A stretch of 64,000 nt of DNA from contig JAMKCH010014211.1 in the NCBI GenBank assembly GCA_023653785.1, positions 1 to 64,000 on the forward strand. Direction: 5' to 3'. A model generated the notes under the pieces. The model searched no databases, was not told the DNA's origin, and saw only the letters and a list, made by a program, of their open reading frames with translations. The DNA comes from Ophioderma brevispina. Lineage: Eukaryota > Echinodermata > Ophiuroidea > Amphilepidida > Ophiodermatidae. Shown here one piece after another: positions 1 to 11,779 of the stretch (the stretch's first letter is position 1; each line of letters opens with the position of its first letter). Position numbers and translations under genes: made by a program.

Positions 1-1935
1 GAAGGATTCTACCTGACTCGAGTGATGTTTGGCATCAAAACTGGCGCAAAATAAAAGAAAATTGAAGGCACTGAAGTACACCAAACTTTGCCTTTAATAC
101 AATTCTACATCGAAAACTTGCAGAAAACCGTTCATACTTACCTCAGAATTGCTTTATTTTTTTCCTAAAATTATATATTCGAATAGGAAATATAAATCAC
201 TCAGGATCTTAATATACCAATAGGAGGTCGGTAAGAGAAGTATTTTAAAACTTTTTTTCCCCGAAGGTTTTGAGTCGGAAAACCCCGCATATCCTATGAA
301 CTTAGTCTCGTAGCCCCGGGCCTTCGCCCGGCCATGTCAAGCTACACTAAGGCTAAGCAGGCCTGCATTGATGATTGCCAGGGATGATTGCATCTCACAC
401 GCCGCACCGTCGCTATAGCCTTCGTAATTATGCGTTTACATCATCTCTGAACACATCCCAGCGTTTTCCTATCTTTTTGTCTACAGTTTTGACGCAGATT
501 GGTAACTTTTATGTTTAGTAGTTTTGGTTTATTTGTTTACGATTGTTCGCAGTCATCCCACGGGCTTTCTCCAAGGACGACTTGTAAAACTTGGGACGAG
601 TGTGTCAAATAGGGGGCGCTGTAAACTAAATCGAGAAAAAAAACACATTTCTAAAGAGTAACTACCAAAGTTATCATTTTTTAAACCAACTTTAACAAAG
701 TCAATGCAGTTTTTCGCTCATAGGCATTTCGTCATTTGGTGCAAAACTCTCAATTAAAATCAACATTGGAAACATCTAATTTGGAAAAAAATCGATGATA
801 GTGGCTTTAAACTAGAAGAATTCGCGGTTCGGGCTTCGCGCTAGCTATATGCAAGCATTAAAGACAGCGTTCAAGCTTTAAAACTTACGTTTGGGGCGAA
901 GCGAGTGGAAACTTAAAGGGAAAGTATCCTACTTAAAATACTCTTTTTAGGGGGAAATTTTGTGTAGAATTGAATTGAAAAAATAAAAAATGCAGAATAT
1001 TAACCTTGAAATTTTTTCCATAGAACTGTACAGGGACATATTTCTGCCCAAGTTTGAGCAAAAATCGGCCGCAAAAACATACGTCCTTCAAAACTGGGAC
1101 TCTCAGGCCTAAACAATATCAAGTTGCTCTAGAGGGAGGTTCTTGGTATAGCAGGTTATATTTGTTAGCCTTAAACCTCACCGTTTGAAAGGACTATTTT
1201 TTTTTTGCGAAGGCCTTTATTTTTTTCACAACCTCCGAAATGTTAGGGGTAGGGGTAACCATACCTACCTTATTTTTTCAGCTACAGTCATTAGTCAAGT
1301 TTATACACTATTGAGCTATTGAAATTACTGAAACAAAAAAGAAACAAGAGGCAAACCATAGCTCATACCATTGACGAGTTATGGCTTTTTCAATCACAAA
1401 ATTAGGCGAAAATCCATTTTTTCCCAAATCACTGGTCACCCTGCTGCCGACTTTCTAACCCTGTTACAAAAATAAGAAATTAAAGAATAGTCACTACTAG
1501 GTAGTTTTCATGTTCATACAATCACAGGAAATTAGCAGGTCAAAATTTTATTAGTCACCCGAAAACGGCACTTTGGCTTTAAAAATTGGCCAAAAAACGA
1601 ATTGGGGGTTTTTAAGTGCCAAAAACCTGAAAAGAGATGTCATTTACCCTTAGAAAAATTTAAGTAATCAAGAATTTTAACTGTTTCACCCCTAGAGTAT
1701 TTTTTTTCACACCCGTGTCAACTAAACGTAAGTCAAGCTTGAATGCTGTCATCAAGGGTGGCCCAATCCATAAAACCAAAACTTAACATGTTAGTGACAC
1801 AAAAACGCACAACCGAAAATAATGTGACTGTCCTTCCAGCTATAGCCTGGCAGCCACAAAAAAGACATGATTACGCAAAAGAAGGGGATTGGGATAAAAT
1901 ATTATGATTAACACCTTAGGGTTATATAGGGGCAA
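1..1935. other. Non-coding stretch, nothing recognised
   Basis: AT-rich sequence with stops in all frames and no long coding frame. A small GC-rich inverted repeat (gggccttcgccc) lies near 318-330, and a second GC-rich patch near 827-845. Neither is long enough to name. Confidence 0.5.
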
Positions 1936-1959
1936 ATGCGTCTAGTTGAACTTTCTCTA

Positions 1960-2295
1960 GATTTGAAGAGACATGAGGAGATTTTCAGAAAGAATCACCC
2001 CCAACTTTTTTCGAACCCGGGGTTTTTTGCATATGGGAATGCGTTCCATGTATTAAGATCAACACCTGAAGTGAGTAAAGCGACTACACCGTCTTTATTT
2101 AATATCGCTGGATTTAGTACTTTCTGTCGTGTACGACAGGAAAGTCAAAAGCCGGCGTTTCTATGGGGACAATACGATAGTCAGGCAAGGTCAAAACAAG
2201 AGTTGCTGTTTTCTGTTGTACTGTTTGTCCAAAAAACTTCGGAACATTCTTGGTATAGGTGGTCTACAATCGATCTGTGCAATTGAGAGAAATTC
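1960..2295 (+). repeat. Dispersed repeat family, copy A
   Basis: This 335-bp stretch recurs in the same orientation at 43806-44580 and, as a shorter piece, at 25703-25800. Shared landmarks in order are a gacatgaggagatt block, a tcgaaccc..gggtttttt block, a block ending in gaaagtcaaaag, and a terminal block containing ggtggtctaca. A 116-residue frame crosses it but is broken in the other copies, so I treat it as repeat DNA of unknown class and not as a gene. Confidence 0.75.
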
Positions 2296-3522
2296 GATCC
2301 TAAAAGGAAAATTCCTCCTGTCACTTAAAAGATTTCGGTTCCGATACTTTCGAAACAGTTTAGCCACCGCAAAACACCCACGCAGACACACACAACACAC
2401 ACACACGCAGGGTTTTGTGATGAACATTTGCTAGGCCGTTTGAAAAATGATCATAAAACTGAAATTTGTAGCAAGCTCTTTTATAATTATCTGATGATCT
2501 ATTTATAAAAAAAATAAGGATTTTTTTAAATGCACCTGCCGCACCTTGGATTTCTTGGATTACTAATTAAATTTGAGTCCATTTTCAACGCTGTTTTGCC
2601 CCGATTTTAGTCTGTGCCATAGTGAAAATAGGTGCTTTGAATGTGTAAATGCTAACATTACATTGAATGTCTAGTCCTAAGCTCTCGTCATCAAAGCGTA
2701 ACGTATTGAGGCTCTTTAAACATTTAGAAACAAAGGTTTTAAAAGATGTTATATTCAAAAAAACTGTAACGTTGATTTTATGGGTTGGTACAAACCGCTA
2801 TTCGACAAGGTGAGCAACCAGCCCACATTCAGAATAAAAATTGAGCAAAGCTATGATCCCAACAAAAACATTAGCATTTACTTTTTATGATGAGTGCAAT
2901 GTAATATGGGGTGGTGTTCAAGATCACTGTTAGTGGTACTGTAAATTACGGACTGACGGTAAAATACCCGTAAGATACAGAATTTTGCTTATTTTGAAGT
3001 GAAATAGACATTACAACAGATTAATATGGCGTATATTTTTTTTTTTTTTTTTTTTTTTTTTGCATATAGTATACACTGGACACGGGCACAATTATTATAC
3101 TTAGACAATAATAACTGGCACTATCTTTTTTGAGGTCATTGTGTGAGAATCTTTGGTGTGGGTTTGGGCAGAGGTATTGTTCCGAGGAGCGTCAGACTCC
3201 CGAGGAAAAATAATATAATATAATATAATATAATATATATAATAAGTAAAGGTCTCCAGAGGGAATCCAGTAAATAAAACGTCATTATCCAGTAACAAGT
3301 TTTGTCAATCAGAAAAGTGCCAATTGAAATTGTTTTAATCCTGTTCAGGGCCATTCCGAAGTGTCAAAACTGTAAGTGTGGGAAGGAATGTTCGCCATGT
3401 TCGCCTGTTTTCAGAGCTGGAATTATACACTTTTGGCCTGTTGATATAAAATTAAAATACAAACAGCGATAGTTAAACAACCCTGGGTAATCTTACGGGG
3501 GATGGATGCCCTTTAAATAATG
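2296..3522. other. Non-coding stretch with simple repeats
   Basis: Contains a pure T run at 3036-3061 and a (TAATA)n-like microsatellite at 3211-3243. No coding frame or structured element was recognised in the rest. Confidence 0.6.
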
Positions 3523-4008
3523 CAGCCCGGGGGGGGGGGGGGTACTCAGGGAACAATGGGTAGGTACATATGTGCCGCCGATAGGGGTCACATTTTCCCG
3601 CCTACTCTAACATGGGTCATTTTTTCTATCAGGCTACTATAAAGATGGGTCACTTTTGAGGTCATTGCTATATATAAAGGGTCAATTTTCAATTTGTCGC
3701 ATTTACTATGAAAAGGGTCAATTTTTTCCGATTTGTGCCTAAAATCACAATGAAAATGGTGATTTTCCGATTTTTGGAAAAGTACTATGAAAAATGGGCC
3801 GATTTTGCTAAGATTACTATTTGGAAAATGGTGCCAAAAGTTCAAAGCCAAATATATAAATGGTCGAAATTTCTGGAGACCCAACTATATAAATGGGTCA
3901 ATGTGCTTACAATTTTGGTCACAATAAAACATGGGTGAATTTTGTACCCAGTGGACCCACACCGCTACCCGGAATTTGGGTTCGAGTACCCCCCCCCCCC
4001 CGGGTAGA
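3523..4008. mobile_element. Foldback (MITE-like) element with poly-G / poly-C ends
   Basis: The left end reads CCC followed by a long G run and GTACTC (about 3526-3548). The right end reads GAGTAC followed by a long C run and GGG (about 3984-4004), which is the inverted complement. The interior is a series of related short phrases built on (a/t)gggtca followed by T-rich DNA, spaced roughly 30-60 bp, so it also resembles a degenerate tandem repeat. There is no transposase; it would be non-autonomous. Family name unknown. Confidence 0.65.
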
Positions 4009-4669
4009 GCAGCTTGTGCGGCAGTAGTATGAAGTTAGTATGAAGTTATGTCATCACTCATCACAATTTACCCAGCGGTCGGTCTTTATTGACAATGACA
4101 TTGACAGTGATAGGGGTCCTTTGAGTTGAGGTTTCTTGAATTCGCGGCTGGAAATTGTTTTCCAAACTGGTAACAAAGAGTACACAGCTGTCGGAAATAT
4201 TCAACTATACCAGTGAAGTGTACGGAAGCTATTTCAGTGTTTCACCTCAACTTTTCGCTGTTATCCATAAAACTACTACGTAATGCGTATAATCGATCTC
4301 ACAGTCATGCATGGCCATAGTCATGACACGATGATGAGCTGTCCAACGCATCCCTAAACCGTGAATACCGCGTTTCCGTCCCAGAACCCCTGTTGTCGCG
4401 TCGTGGATTTCAAAGTTCCGGGCCTGTTACAAAAACAATAGTCAATTGTGTATGGTATTATTTACGCATGATTTGTTAGAAGCATCCAAAACATTTCATA
4501 ACTTGCACTGTTTACATGTGTAATGAAGATCGCGGTCAGACATGCGTTTGGATTTTCACTCAGTCATGGTATTAATGAACAAATGAAAATTTCTTAGACT
4601 TCCTAGGCTATGTACAGTAGCTGTAGTCTACATTTCTTTGCACAATATTTGTAATACATTTATTTCATG
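4009..4669. other. Non-coding stretch, nothing recognised
   Basis: Ordinary-composition DNA with no coding frame, tandem repeat or inverted repeat that I could support. Confidence 0.45.
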
Positions 4670-5720
4670 TAATTTATCCATTTGAATTGATTTTTTTAAA
4701 ATTATTATTTGTTCATCTTATGTGCTATTTGCTATTTATTTGTTTATCGTTGTCTATGTATTTAATTTAATTTTGTATATTCATTCAAATATTATCCATT
4801 TACAATTTTTCTTTTTGTATATATATTTGTTCATTTATCCATTGGTGTATTACATTTTTTTTATATAATTTAATTTCATTTTTCCATTTGGGTATTTGTG
4901 AATTTGAATGGTTATTGTATTTATTTTTGTTTTAATATTTGTACATTCATATATTATTTGTGTTTTGTTTTTCTTGTGTGTATTTATTGTTCGATCATTT
5001 TAGAATTTGTTCATTTCCATCTATTGTATTATTTTGTTATGATCTTGGGTCTATTATTATTTAATTTTTAAAAAAAAAAAAAAAAAAAAAAAACCATTTA
5101 CAATTTTTATTTCATTTTTGATTTATATTGGTTCATTTAAATCCACCTTGTGTTATTTACAGTTTTGATATAATTTTATTTTTTTATTTTTCCATTTGTG
5201 AATGCATTGGTTTTGTATTTATTTTTTGTTTTAATATTTTGACATTCATTGGTATATTGGGTAATTTGTTATTATTGTTGATTCATTTTATGAATTTATG
5301 TTCATTGTTCCATCGATTTGCTATTTATTTTGTCATTATCTGTCATGTGTCTATTATTAATTTAATTTTGTTATTTCATATGCAAATTATAAACATTACA
5401 TTTTTTAATTTTGTATTTATATTTGGTTCATTTATCCACTTGGTGTATTTACTTTTTTATATAATTTATTTTCATTTTTCCCATTTGAGAATTGCATGGG
5501 TTATGATGTATTTATGTTTGTTTTTTTAATTGGTACGTTCATTTTGTTTATTTGTGTATTTGGTTTGGTTATTTATTGTTTGAATTTGTTTTGTTATTTT
5601 CTCTTGTTTACTTATTTTTCTTTTTTTTAATGGTTCAATTTTTTTGGTTATTTCCTTATTTGGTTTATTTTTATATCTTTGTATTGGGTAATCATTTTTC
5701 CCTTTTTTTATTTTCCACCA
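4670..5720. repeat. T-rich satellite, ~295-bp period, about three degenerate units
   Basis: Three successive units carry the same landmarks: an acattt/tacaattttt start, then ttggttcatttatccac followed by gtgttattta, then atataatttt, then tttttccatttg, then ttgttttaatattt. Unit starts fall near 4799, 5095 and 5390, with a partial unit before the first. An A run at 5069-5092 interrupts the array. The strong T-over-A asymmetry on the plus strand explains the long hydrophobic frames here, which are not genes. Confidence 0.7.
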
Positions 5721-7197
5721 CCTCCACCTCCCCCCCCCCCCATCAGGGGGAACTATGGGGAATCCCAAACATGCAGTACGTGACTGATGCATATTACATT
5801 CATGATCCCTTGCAGTTGTGTGTGCAATTGCATGTTACAAGTACTCGATTCGCCAAAAACTAGCGTTGTTTCAAGCACTGATTTTACATTTTGTAATGTC
5901 TTTTTTGGTGGGAAAAGTAACCCGTGTCGTCTTGTTTTACTCTGAAGGACCCCACTGCCCTGGGAATGTCCATCGAATCGGCAGGGACCCCGATGCTCAC
6001 ATGATGTCATGAGTCTGATGATGACCGCGGTTGCAGTGATGACCCCGGTGATGACCATACACAAAATACGGTTATCAATCATGGCCATTACGTTCTGTTA
6101 AGTGTTGATCCAGGCACTACGAGCTCTTCCATTTAACTCCTCGACGCCTCAAAAATGACAATGATGGGCTACTAAATGTTGTCGTCTTAACATTTTGTTA
6201 GTTCGAAAAAGAACTGAATGTTGTAATCGGTGCACCGCAGATACCATGTCCATAATAACCGGCCATGTGGGAATGGGATTTCAGCCTTCAGTTCAGGTAG
6301 GCAAGATAGCTTACGTGGGAATGAATTGTTAGAAAATCTTTTTTTTTTTGACAGTTGCAATATTAAATTTATATTCAGTTGTTTGATGTACTAAGGTATA
6401 GTAATGGATGGTGACTGAAAGGTGCGCATTTTAAAAAATAATTTATAGTGTTTTTGTATGGGGCTTCAAAAGTCGCTGTTATTTTGATTTGGAAATTTCG
6501 CCAATGTCTATCCATATTCGGGGCCCCAATCAATTTTATTTACGAGACTACGTCCACGCAGGAGGTCATTGTGAGAATTAATTTTGCTTTCACCCAATGA
6601 CCCGCGAGGTCGCGCGCGTATTTTAGGAAAAATACCATTGGATTGGATCGCGCTATTACGCAGGTTATTAATTTGACAGTTAAATGATTACAGAACAGGG
6701 ACAAATCATTTTAAGTGTATGACTTTACACTTGTTTTGTAAAATTAAGGTATATGGCAGTTAGAATGCATCCATAATTGCCCGGTTAAATACGCGTTAAA
6801 TTACTGTGTAAAATCATACTTAGTAATGATTTTAACTGTTATTTGGCATGTTTACTGAAAAAATAAATTGTTAATGTCCATTTCACGTGAAATCCGGTAG
6901 TTGTTACCGTTCAGTAATGTAACTTTACAGTAATTTCTTATAGTGCTCGTGTATTTTGCTGATAGGTTACAGTAAAAGGCCTGTTTTTGTTTTTCAAATG
7001 TGGGGAGAGGAAAGAAAGAAAGGAGATGCAATTCAATTGTGCAAAGGGAAATAAAATAGGAACACTTTCCACTTTAAACTGTGTAATTTCACAAGGTGAC
7101 ACTTTTTTCACTATTAATATCGGAGAATTGATTGGACTCTTTTATCTGATAAAATAAAAGGAATAGGTGTTATTCTAACCCCTTTGGTCATTATCGG
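5721..7197. other. Non-coding stretch with a C run
   Basis: A C-rich run at about 5726-5741 is followed by a matching ggggg, giving a small stem. The rest shows no gene. Overlapping short frames on both strands at 5750-6090 have no recognisable domain and look incidental. Confidence 0.45.
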
Positions 7198-7263
7198 ATG
7201 GAAAATGATCCATACTTACCTATGGGGGGTTTCAGACTAACTACCTTATTACAACGTGACAAT

Positions 7264-7329
7264 TGCAAAACCCCCTCCCCCCCCCAAACAAAAAAAAAAA
7301 CAAAAAAAAAAAAAAAAAAAAAAAAAAAT

Positions 7330-7362
<33 letters not shown>

Positions 7363-7387
7363 AACAAAAAAAAAAAAAAATAAAAAG
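7264..7387. repeat. C-run / long A-rich tract
   Basis: A short C-rich run is followed by about 95 bp that is almost entirely A with single C or T interruptions, then a short G run. The lysine-rich and phenylalanine-rich frames across it are artefacts of composition. It sits immediately before the minisatellite. Confidence 0.9.
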
Positions 7388-8062
7388 GGGGGTGTTAGAT
7401 AATACCCGGTCTTCAAGTCAGTGCTCCACAACCAGGGAGTTAGACTGACTACCCCTTGTATATTTCGATCAATGCAAAATCAGCTGGGAGTGAGGGTTGG
7501 ACTAACACCCTGTATACCAGTCAATGCTACACAAAACACAGAGGGTAGACTGACACCCCTATGTATATACCAACCCATGCATAGACAGGGTGTGGCCCAG
7601 TTGGACGAACACCCTGTACCAGTCAATAGTACACAGCCAGGGAAGGAAGAAGTCTAACGCCCCATTGTATATTACCCCGACTGGGGGGGGGGGGGAGGGT
7701 TAGACTGGACCCACTGTATATCAGCCAATGCTACACAAAAGGCAGAGTTAGACTTAACCCCCCAATGTATGTAGAGAAACCAATGATATACAGGTATGGT
7801 AGTTAGTACATAAAAAACCTATACACCGGTAAATATTACACAGCCAGGGTATAATAGTCAATGCTGCAAAGTCTTGGAGGGGTTAGACTGAACCCCCTGG
7901 ATATCGCCAATACTAACTTGCTTGTGGGATTGGCCTTGTTTAGGGGGGGGGGTTTATTCTAAACACCCCTGCATATCATTTAATACCCAGTCCTGCCAGG
8001 GGGGTTAGACTACACCCCCTCTATGCTTACACCCTGGTACACTGGCCAGGGAAGATCCTAGT
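7388..8062. repeat. Minisatellite, ~55-60-bp unit, about 11-12 copies
   Basis: The unit runs roughly gggttagactgacaccccc, then tgtatatcagtcaatgctac, then acaaaccagg. The gttagact core recurs around 7438, 7546, 7697, 7746, 7880 and 8004, and weaker forms such as ggttggactaac fill the intervals. A related phrase (ttcagactaactacc) at 7230 lies before the A-rich tract, so the array probably began earlier and was split. Frames through it are repeat translations, not genes. Confidence 0.8.
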
Positions 8063-8399
8063 CCTTTTTAAAGCCCTTTATTTCATTGTAATTAAAAAAA
8101 AACATGGAGAATCGACCAAGCACCATTCTCAAGGATCACTGCTAATTAACATTCGTCCAATGCAAAAGTCAAACTAACTTTACATTTTATTTTTGCCTTC
8201 AATTATACAGGTAAAATAGTTTGTTGCAGGAAATACCTTTGTTATAAAAATTCACCTTAGTATGCCAGAAGTACTGTTAAAGAAAACACATTCCGAGCTA
8301 TCAGCCCAATTCCCATTTTTTCATCAGATTGTTGGTCATTCTTGACAATATATGCGATTGATGTGATCCTAATTTACTTTAATAATTAACCCAGGAATA
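8063..8399. other. Non-coding spacer before the first Gypsy LTR
   Basis: AT-rich DNA with no coding frame or repeat recognised. It forms the left flank of the LTR element. Confidence 0.45.
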
Positions 8400-8621
8400 T
8401 GTCACGGTGAGAGGTCGAAGCACCCATCTCCTGTCCAATCCAGGCCAGATTGATTCGAGGATGATGGGAAGGGAGAAATTCCAAGATGAGGTATATCGAT
8501 TTGGGTTTCGTGTTGATGACAAATGATTGAGTTATTTAATGTTATGATCATTCTGTGTTAATAAAAACCTTCTAATGAATGAAACCCTACCTCTATTCAC
8601 ATAGAACTCTTCAATTCCATA
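8400..8621 (+). repeat. 5' LTR of Gypsy element 1
   Basis: Starts TGTCACGG and shares with the 3' copy the blocks gaggtcga, cctgtccaatcc, aggccagattg, gattccaagatg-like, gggtttcg, atcattctgtgtta, aaaccttctaa and attcacata. The start TG and the position directly before a PBS-like sequence fit an LTR. The copy is about 55 bp shorter than the 3' copy, mainly through small gaps. Confidence 0.65.
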
Positions 8622-8934
8622 CTGGCCGACCCAATGAGGACAAAGCACAAGACGTGAGGGGGTATTGCTTTTCTACCTCCCTTGTGACGGTACCTCTATG
8701 TCGGCTGCCCGCTGCCTTGCTGCCAGCAGCTCGCCAACCATGAACATTGTGTCACTCGAAACGCGAGTGTTTACAAGTAAATTGTAAATGCTAGCCGCTG
8801 TCGTAATTAGACATTATTTCATCAATTTGTACAATTCTTTCTGGAGTCGCCGATTTAGATTTAAAGTGAATTATGAACCACTCCTAGACTAGTTGTAATA
8901 ATCATGAGGCAAAAATCATCAATCACACAATGAG

Positions 8935-9924
8935 ACCCCCCGTTTTTGACGGCACAAACAATCGTACGTATGTTTGTGCTGAGATGATTGGGTTCAATAA
9001 GTCGGCTTTTGAACGCTATGGGGCCGATTTTGGCTGATTGGACCCCCAGCGTAAATATAGGCCTTAGAAATATGAGGCAGGTTGTAGCTGCTGAGGCAAG
9101 GTGGATGACAGTATAAGACTTGAGGTAATGAATGAAGCCTGAAGATTGCGATGTTTAGCCATGTATGACGCTCTGAAAGAACGATTTTTGGACAAATTTC
9201 AAAAGTCCTCCAACTCGGCCCTTTCTTCAATTACGTTTTGACCCTCAATAGTATTCAACAGCGCCCGTCAGAAACAGTTGAACAGTACCTGTAATGCGTT
9301 GAACAGTTATGTTACAGAGAATCAGGGGTTGAGGGTGATGCTAAAGTTCTTCATTTTATCAATGGGCTTCAACCTACAACAAAAGGCTCATGTAATAGCG
9401 TCATGTGGGGTGGTGCGGGGCTCCGCCGGTGTGGGCCAACCCTGGAAGCAGCTGCTATTGCAGCGACAGCGGAGGAATCAGTTCATTTTCAGCGCCCGCG
9501 AACAATTGTAATCAGGGAGACCTACGGGCTGTCGAAGATGTTGGCACGTTAGCTGACAAAACTGTGTAATAAATTGAAGTTGGCGTCAAGGGGATGTGCA
9601 GTAAGAACAATTACAACAACAACAGTCTCTGACATTGACACTCCAGTGGCGCGTGGTTTGGTTGGTGCCAAATTTGTGGGATTCAAATCAAAACATAAGC
9701 CCAGGCAGTGTCCGCAATATCACCCTCCCATGCCGCCACCTCTGCCGCACTGTGCAGCCAGCACTAGCAGCTCAACAACACCCTTGATGCAAGCCCAACA
9801 TGCACAATATACTGTTTCAACCCCCTGTCACAAACAAAGTTCAATCAACCCTATCCCTATAATCCAGGTCCCTGGCCATACTATGGTAACCAACAGCAGC
9901 AGAACCGTTCAATTCATCAACTAA
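8935..9924 (+). pseudogene. Gypsy 1 gag-like region (capsid and zinc-knuckle remnant)
   Basis: Reading across three frames gives a capsid-like order: a start resembling FDGTNN..TYV (about 8943), an ERYG block, a block resembling FLDKFQKSS (about 9185), SVEQY/LNSIQQ-type phrases near 9245-9290, and an AHVIAS block (9388-9405). A Cys-rich stretch (CQICG-like, about 9670-9720) is followed by a Pro- and Ser-rich tail to 9924. Gag would form the particle shell and bind element RNA. Multiple frameshifts and stops make it non-functional. The family call depends on the pol region downstream; the gag itself is only a moderate match. Confidence 0.5.
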
Positions 9925-10449
9925 TGAAACCAAGGCAAAGTACCACGGTTCGCCAGGCCGCATTCACACCACCTTTTCACAAGCTTCCTCATCCCTCATG
10001 CCCAGCTCTCTCAGCTTGTCCTCGCCTTTCGAGGCATAGGAGTCCATGGCAGTGCTAACCCAACGTTGGGGAAATTCTGCTGGCCACTTCCAGCGCGAGT
10101 TTTGGGAAACCGTAATCAGGCCCAGATCCCAGCCCCAATGATACTCCAACCGGGGAAATACAGGGTTGGGCCGGTAGTAGATGAACTTTTTAAGTTTGGG
10201 CTTTGTGTGTTTTCGACACAATAGAGAACCCCCCCAGTGGTCAAGTGTTTTGACCCCAAATAAAAAGATAACTTTCTGAACTTTTGTGGGCCCTTCACAG
10301 CAGGCATAGCATAGGTTAGATGCCGCAATTAATAACACGGGTAGCGTCACCCTGTTGTTATGCAAACTATGTGGGCCACATTTTCTAGTGGGTTTCAGAG
10401 TCATGTATCGCCTTTTTTTGCGTTTATTTATTCAGAGAAGGCAGAAATT

Positions 10450-10970
10450 AGCTTGCATGATAATTCCACTAGGCTGGCGTGTGCCGCGTCAAAAGTAATG
10501 TGTTCAGAAATGTTCTTTTGCATTCCAGGAGTCGGATAGAAAGTACATAGTTTCAGCAACGGTGAACGCACAGCTATTGAAGGGATGTATGACTGTCAGA
10601 GGTATTATTAACAATACTCATGTGAAGTGTACATTATATGTAGTCCCAAATGTTTGAACCTTCTATTTCCTTTGGGCGAGAGATTTTTTGGTGACCACAA
10701 TGTCCAAATGCAGTTTAGTAAAAGGGAGGTCTATCCATCTTACTCTTCTCCTGGACACCCTAGCCGTATCGTGTGTAGTGAGCACAAGCAGCAGTCGACT
10801 ATTCGCGCCTAGGCCAGATCGCCAAGCAATGCTGGTACGGTCGTATAAAAGGGGCTCCTCTTCCTGCTTTCCACCAGCAGTAGTGGGGATGACTTCAGGA
10901 TGTTGGCCAATTTATTTTTCTTCTAAGAGAAGGCGCCGTGTTTGGCCAACTAAGTCGTTGTGCCCGTAAT
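10450..10970 (+). pseudogene. Gypsy 1 aspartic protease-like remnant
   Basis: Around 10590-10700 the frames read INNTHVKCTLYVVPN followed by LLFPLGERFFG, the layout of the C-terminal half of a retropepsin, where a VVP..LLGRDFL-type segment ends the domain. The catalytic Asp-Thr/Ser-Gly triad expected ~80 codons upstream is not clearly preserved. The domain would cleave the Gag-Pol polyprotein. Frameshifts near 10654 and 10690 break it. The call rests mainly on this one segment and on its position between gag and integrase. Confidence 0.4.
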
Positions 10971-11179
10971 GACATGGTAAGGAGCATGTAATTTGTTACC
11001 TGGGTGCCCTGGGGTTCCAGTTCACTTATTATCCAGCCACAAAACAGAACTAGTTATTGGCATTGGCTGAAAAAGTAATGCTTGGGCATTATTGTAGTAT
11101 TGTGTCGATACGCTGGACCGTGATATTTCGTTTTTTTCTACCAACTTTACAATGAAGGTCAATAAGAAGTAATCATTCG

Positions 11180-11360
11180 GCTCTCAAATGGCTGTTTGCG
11201 CTGTGCAGCAAATGCAAGATGGGACTATGTGCTGCAAAAAGATGGTCACCGCTCCCCACAGTCCTATTTTTCCTTTTGATATCTCAGGCAGCGACCAGGC
11301 CGTATATCTATTCATCAAACAATGGCTGACGTTGTCAGTAGAGAGAATAATGCACCACGC
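11180..11360 (+). pseudogene. Gypsy 1 RNase H C-terminal tail
   Basis: One frame near 11318-11345 reads MADVVSRENN, which matches the short MADxLSR-type motif at the end of RNase H in Ty3/Gypsy pol. It sits at the expected place, ~450 bp before the integrase zinc-binding region. The reverse transcriptase fingers and palm that should lie upstream (10970-11180) are not recognisable. Long frames on both strands here (11184-11882 minus, 11188-11754 plus) are incidental overlaps. Confidence 0.45.
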
Positions 11361-11779
11361 ACCACCAAGGAGGAACCAAATATTGATGACTAACCCCACT
11401 GGTTGGACGGACGCTTTGATTTTCATGCCTGTCTCGCAGGACAAAAAGGACAAGTTCTCTGCATTGAGTGGCTGCATAGTTAAACAGCGAAACCAAAGGT
11501 GCAAGCACAGCACCAGCAGAGCACTTAATACTAGAAAAAGAGCTGAGATTTGGTTGTGGTGCCAATACACAGTTAGAATTTGTCGTCCGCACAATGTACA
11601 TAGCCAGCGATTACAGAGAAGAGGATCGAAGAATATAGAGATAGGATTACTTTTTACTTTTTCTACTATTTCTCGAGTCAAGACAGGCTGCCCTCGATCT
11701 AAGAAATGGCATCCAAGATTCTCAAAACGGTCCATATGTAACTTCGCTGAATGATGGCTTACCTGTATCCATGTGTGGG

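Noticed and set aside
5128..5529. 133-residue hydrophobic frame resembling a membrane protein.
   Set aside because: It is a translation of the T-rich satellite; the Phe/Ile/Leu content follows from base composition.
9964..10404. 146-residue minus-strand frame in Gypsy 1.
   Set aside because: It lies between gag and protease remnants on the opposite strand, with no recognisable motif.
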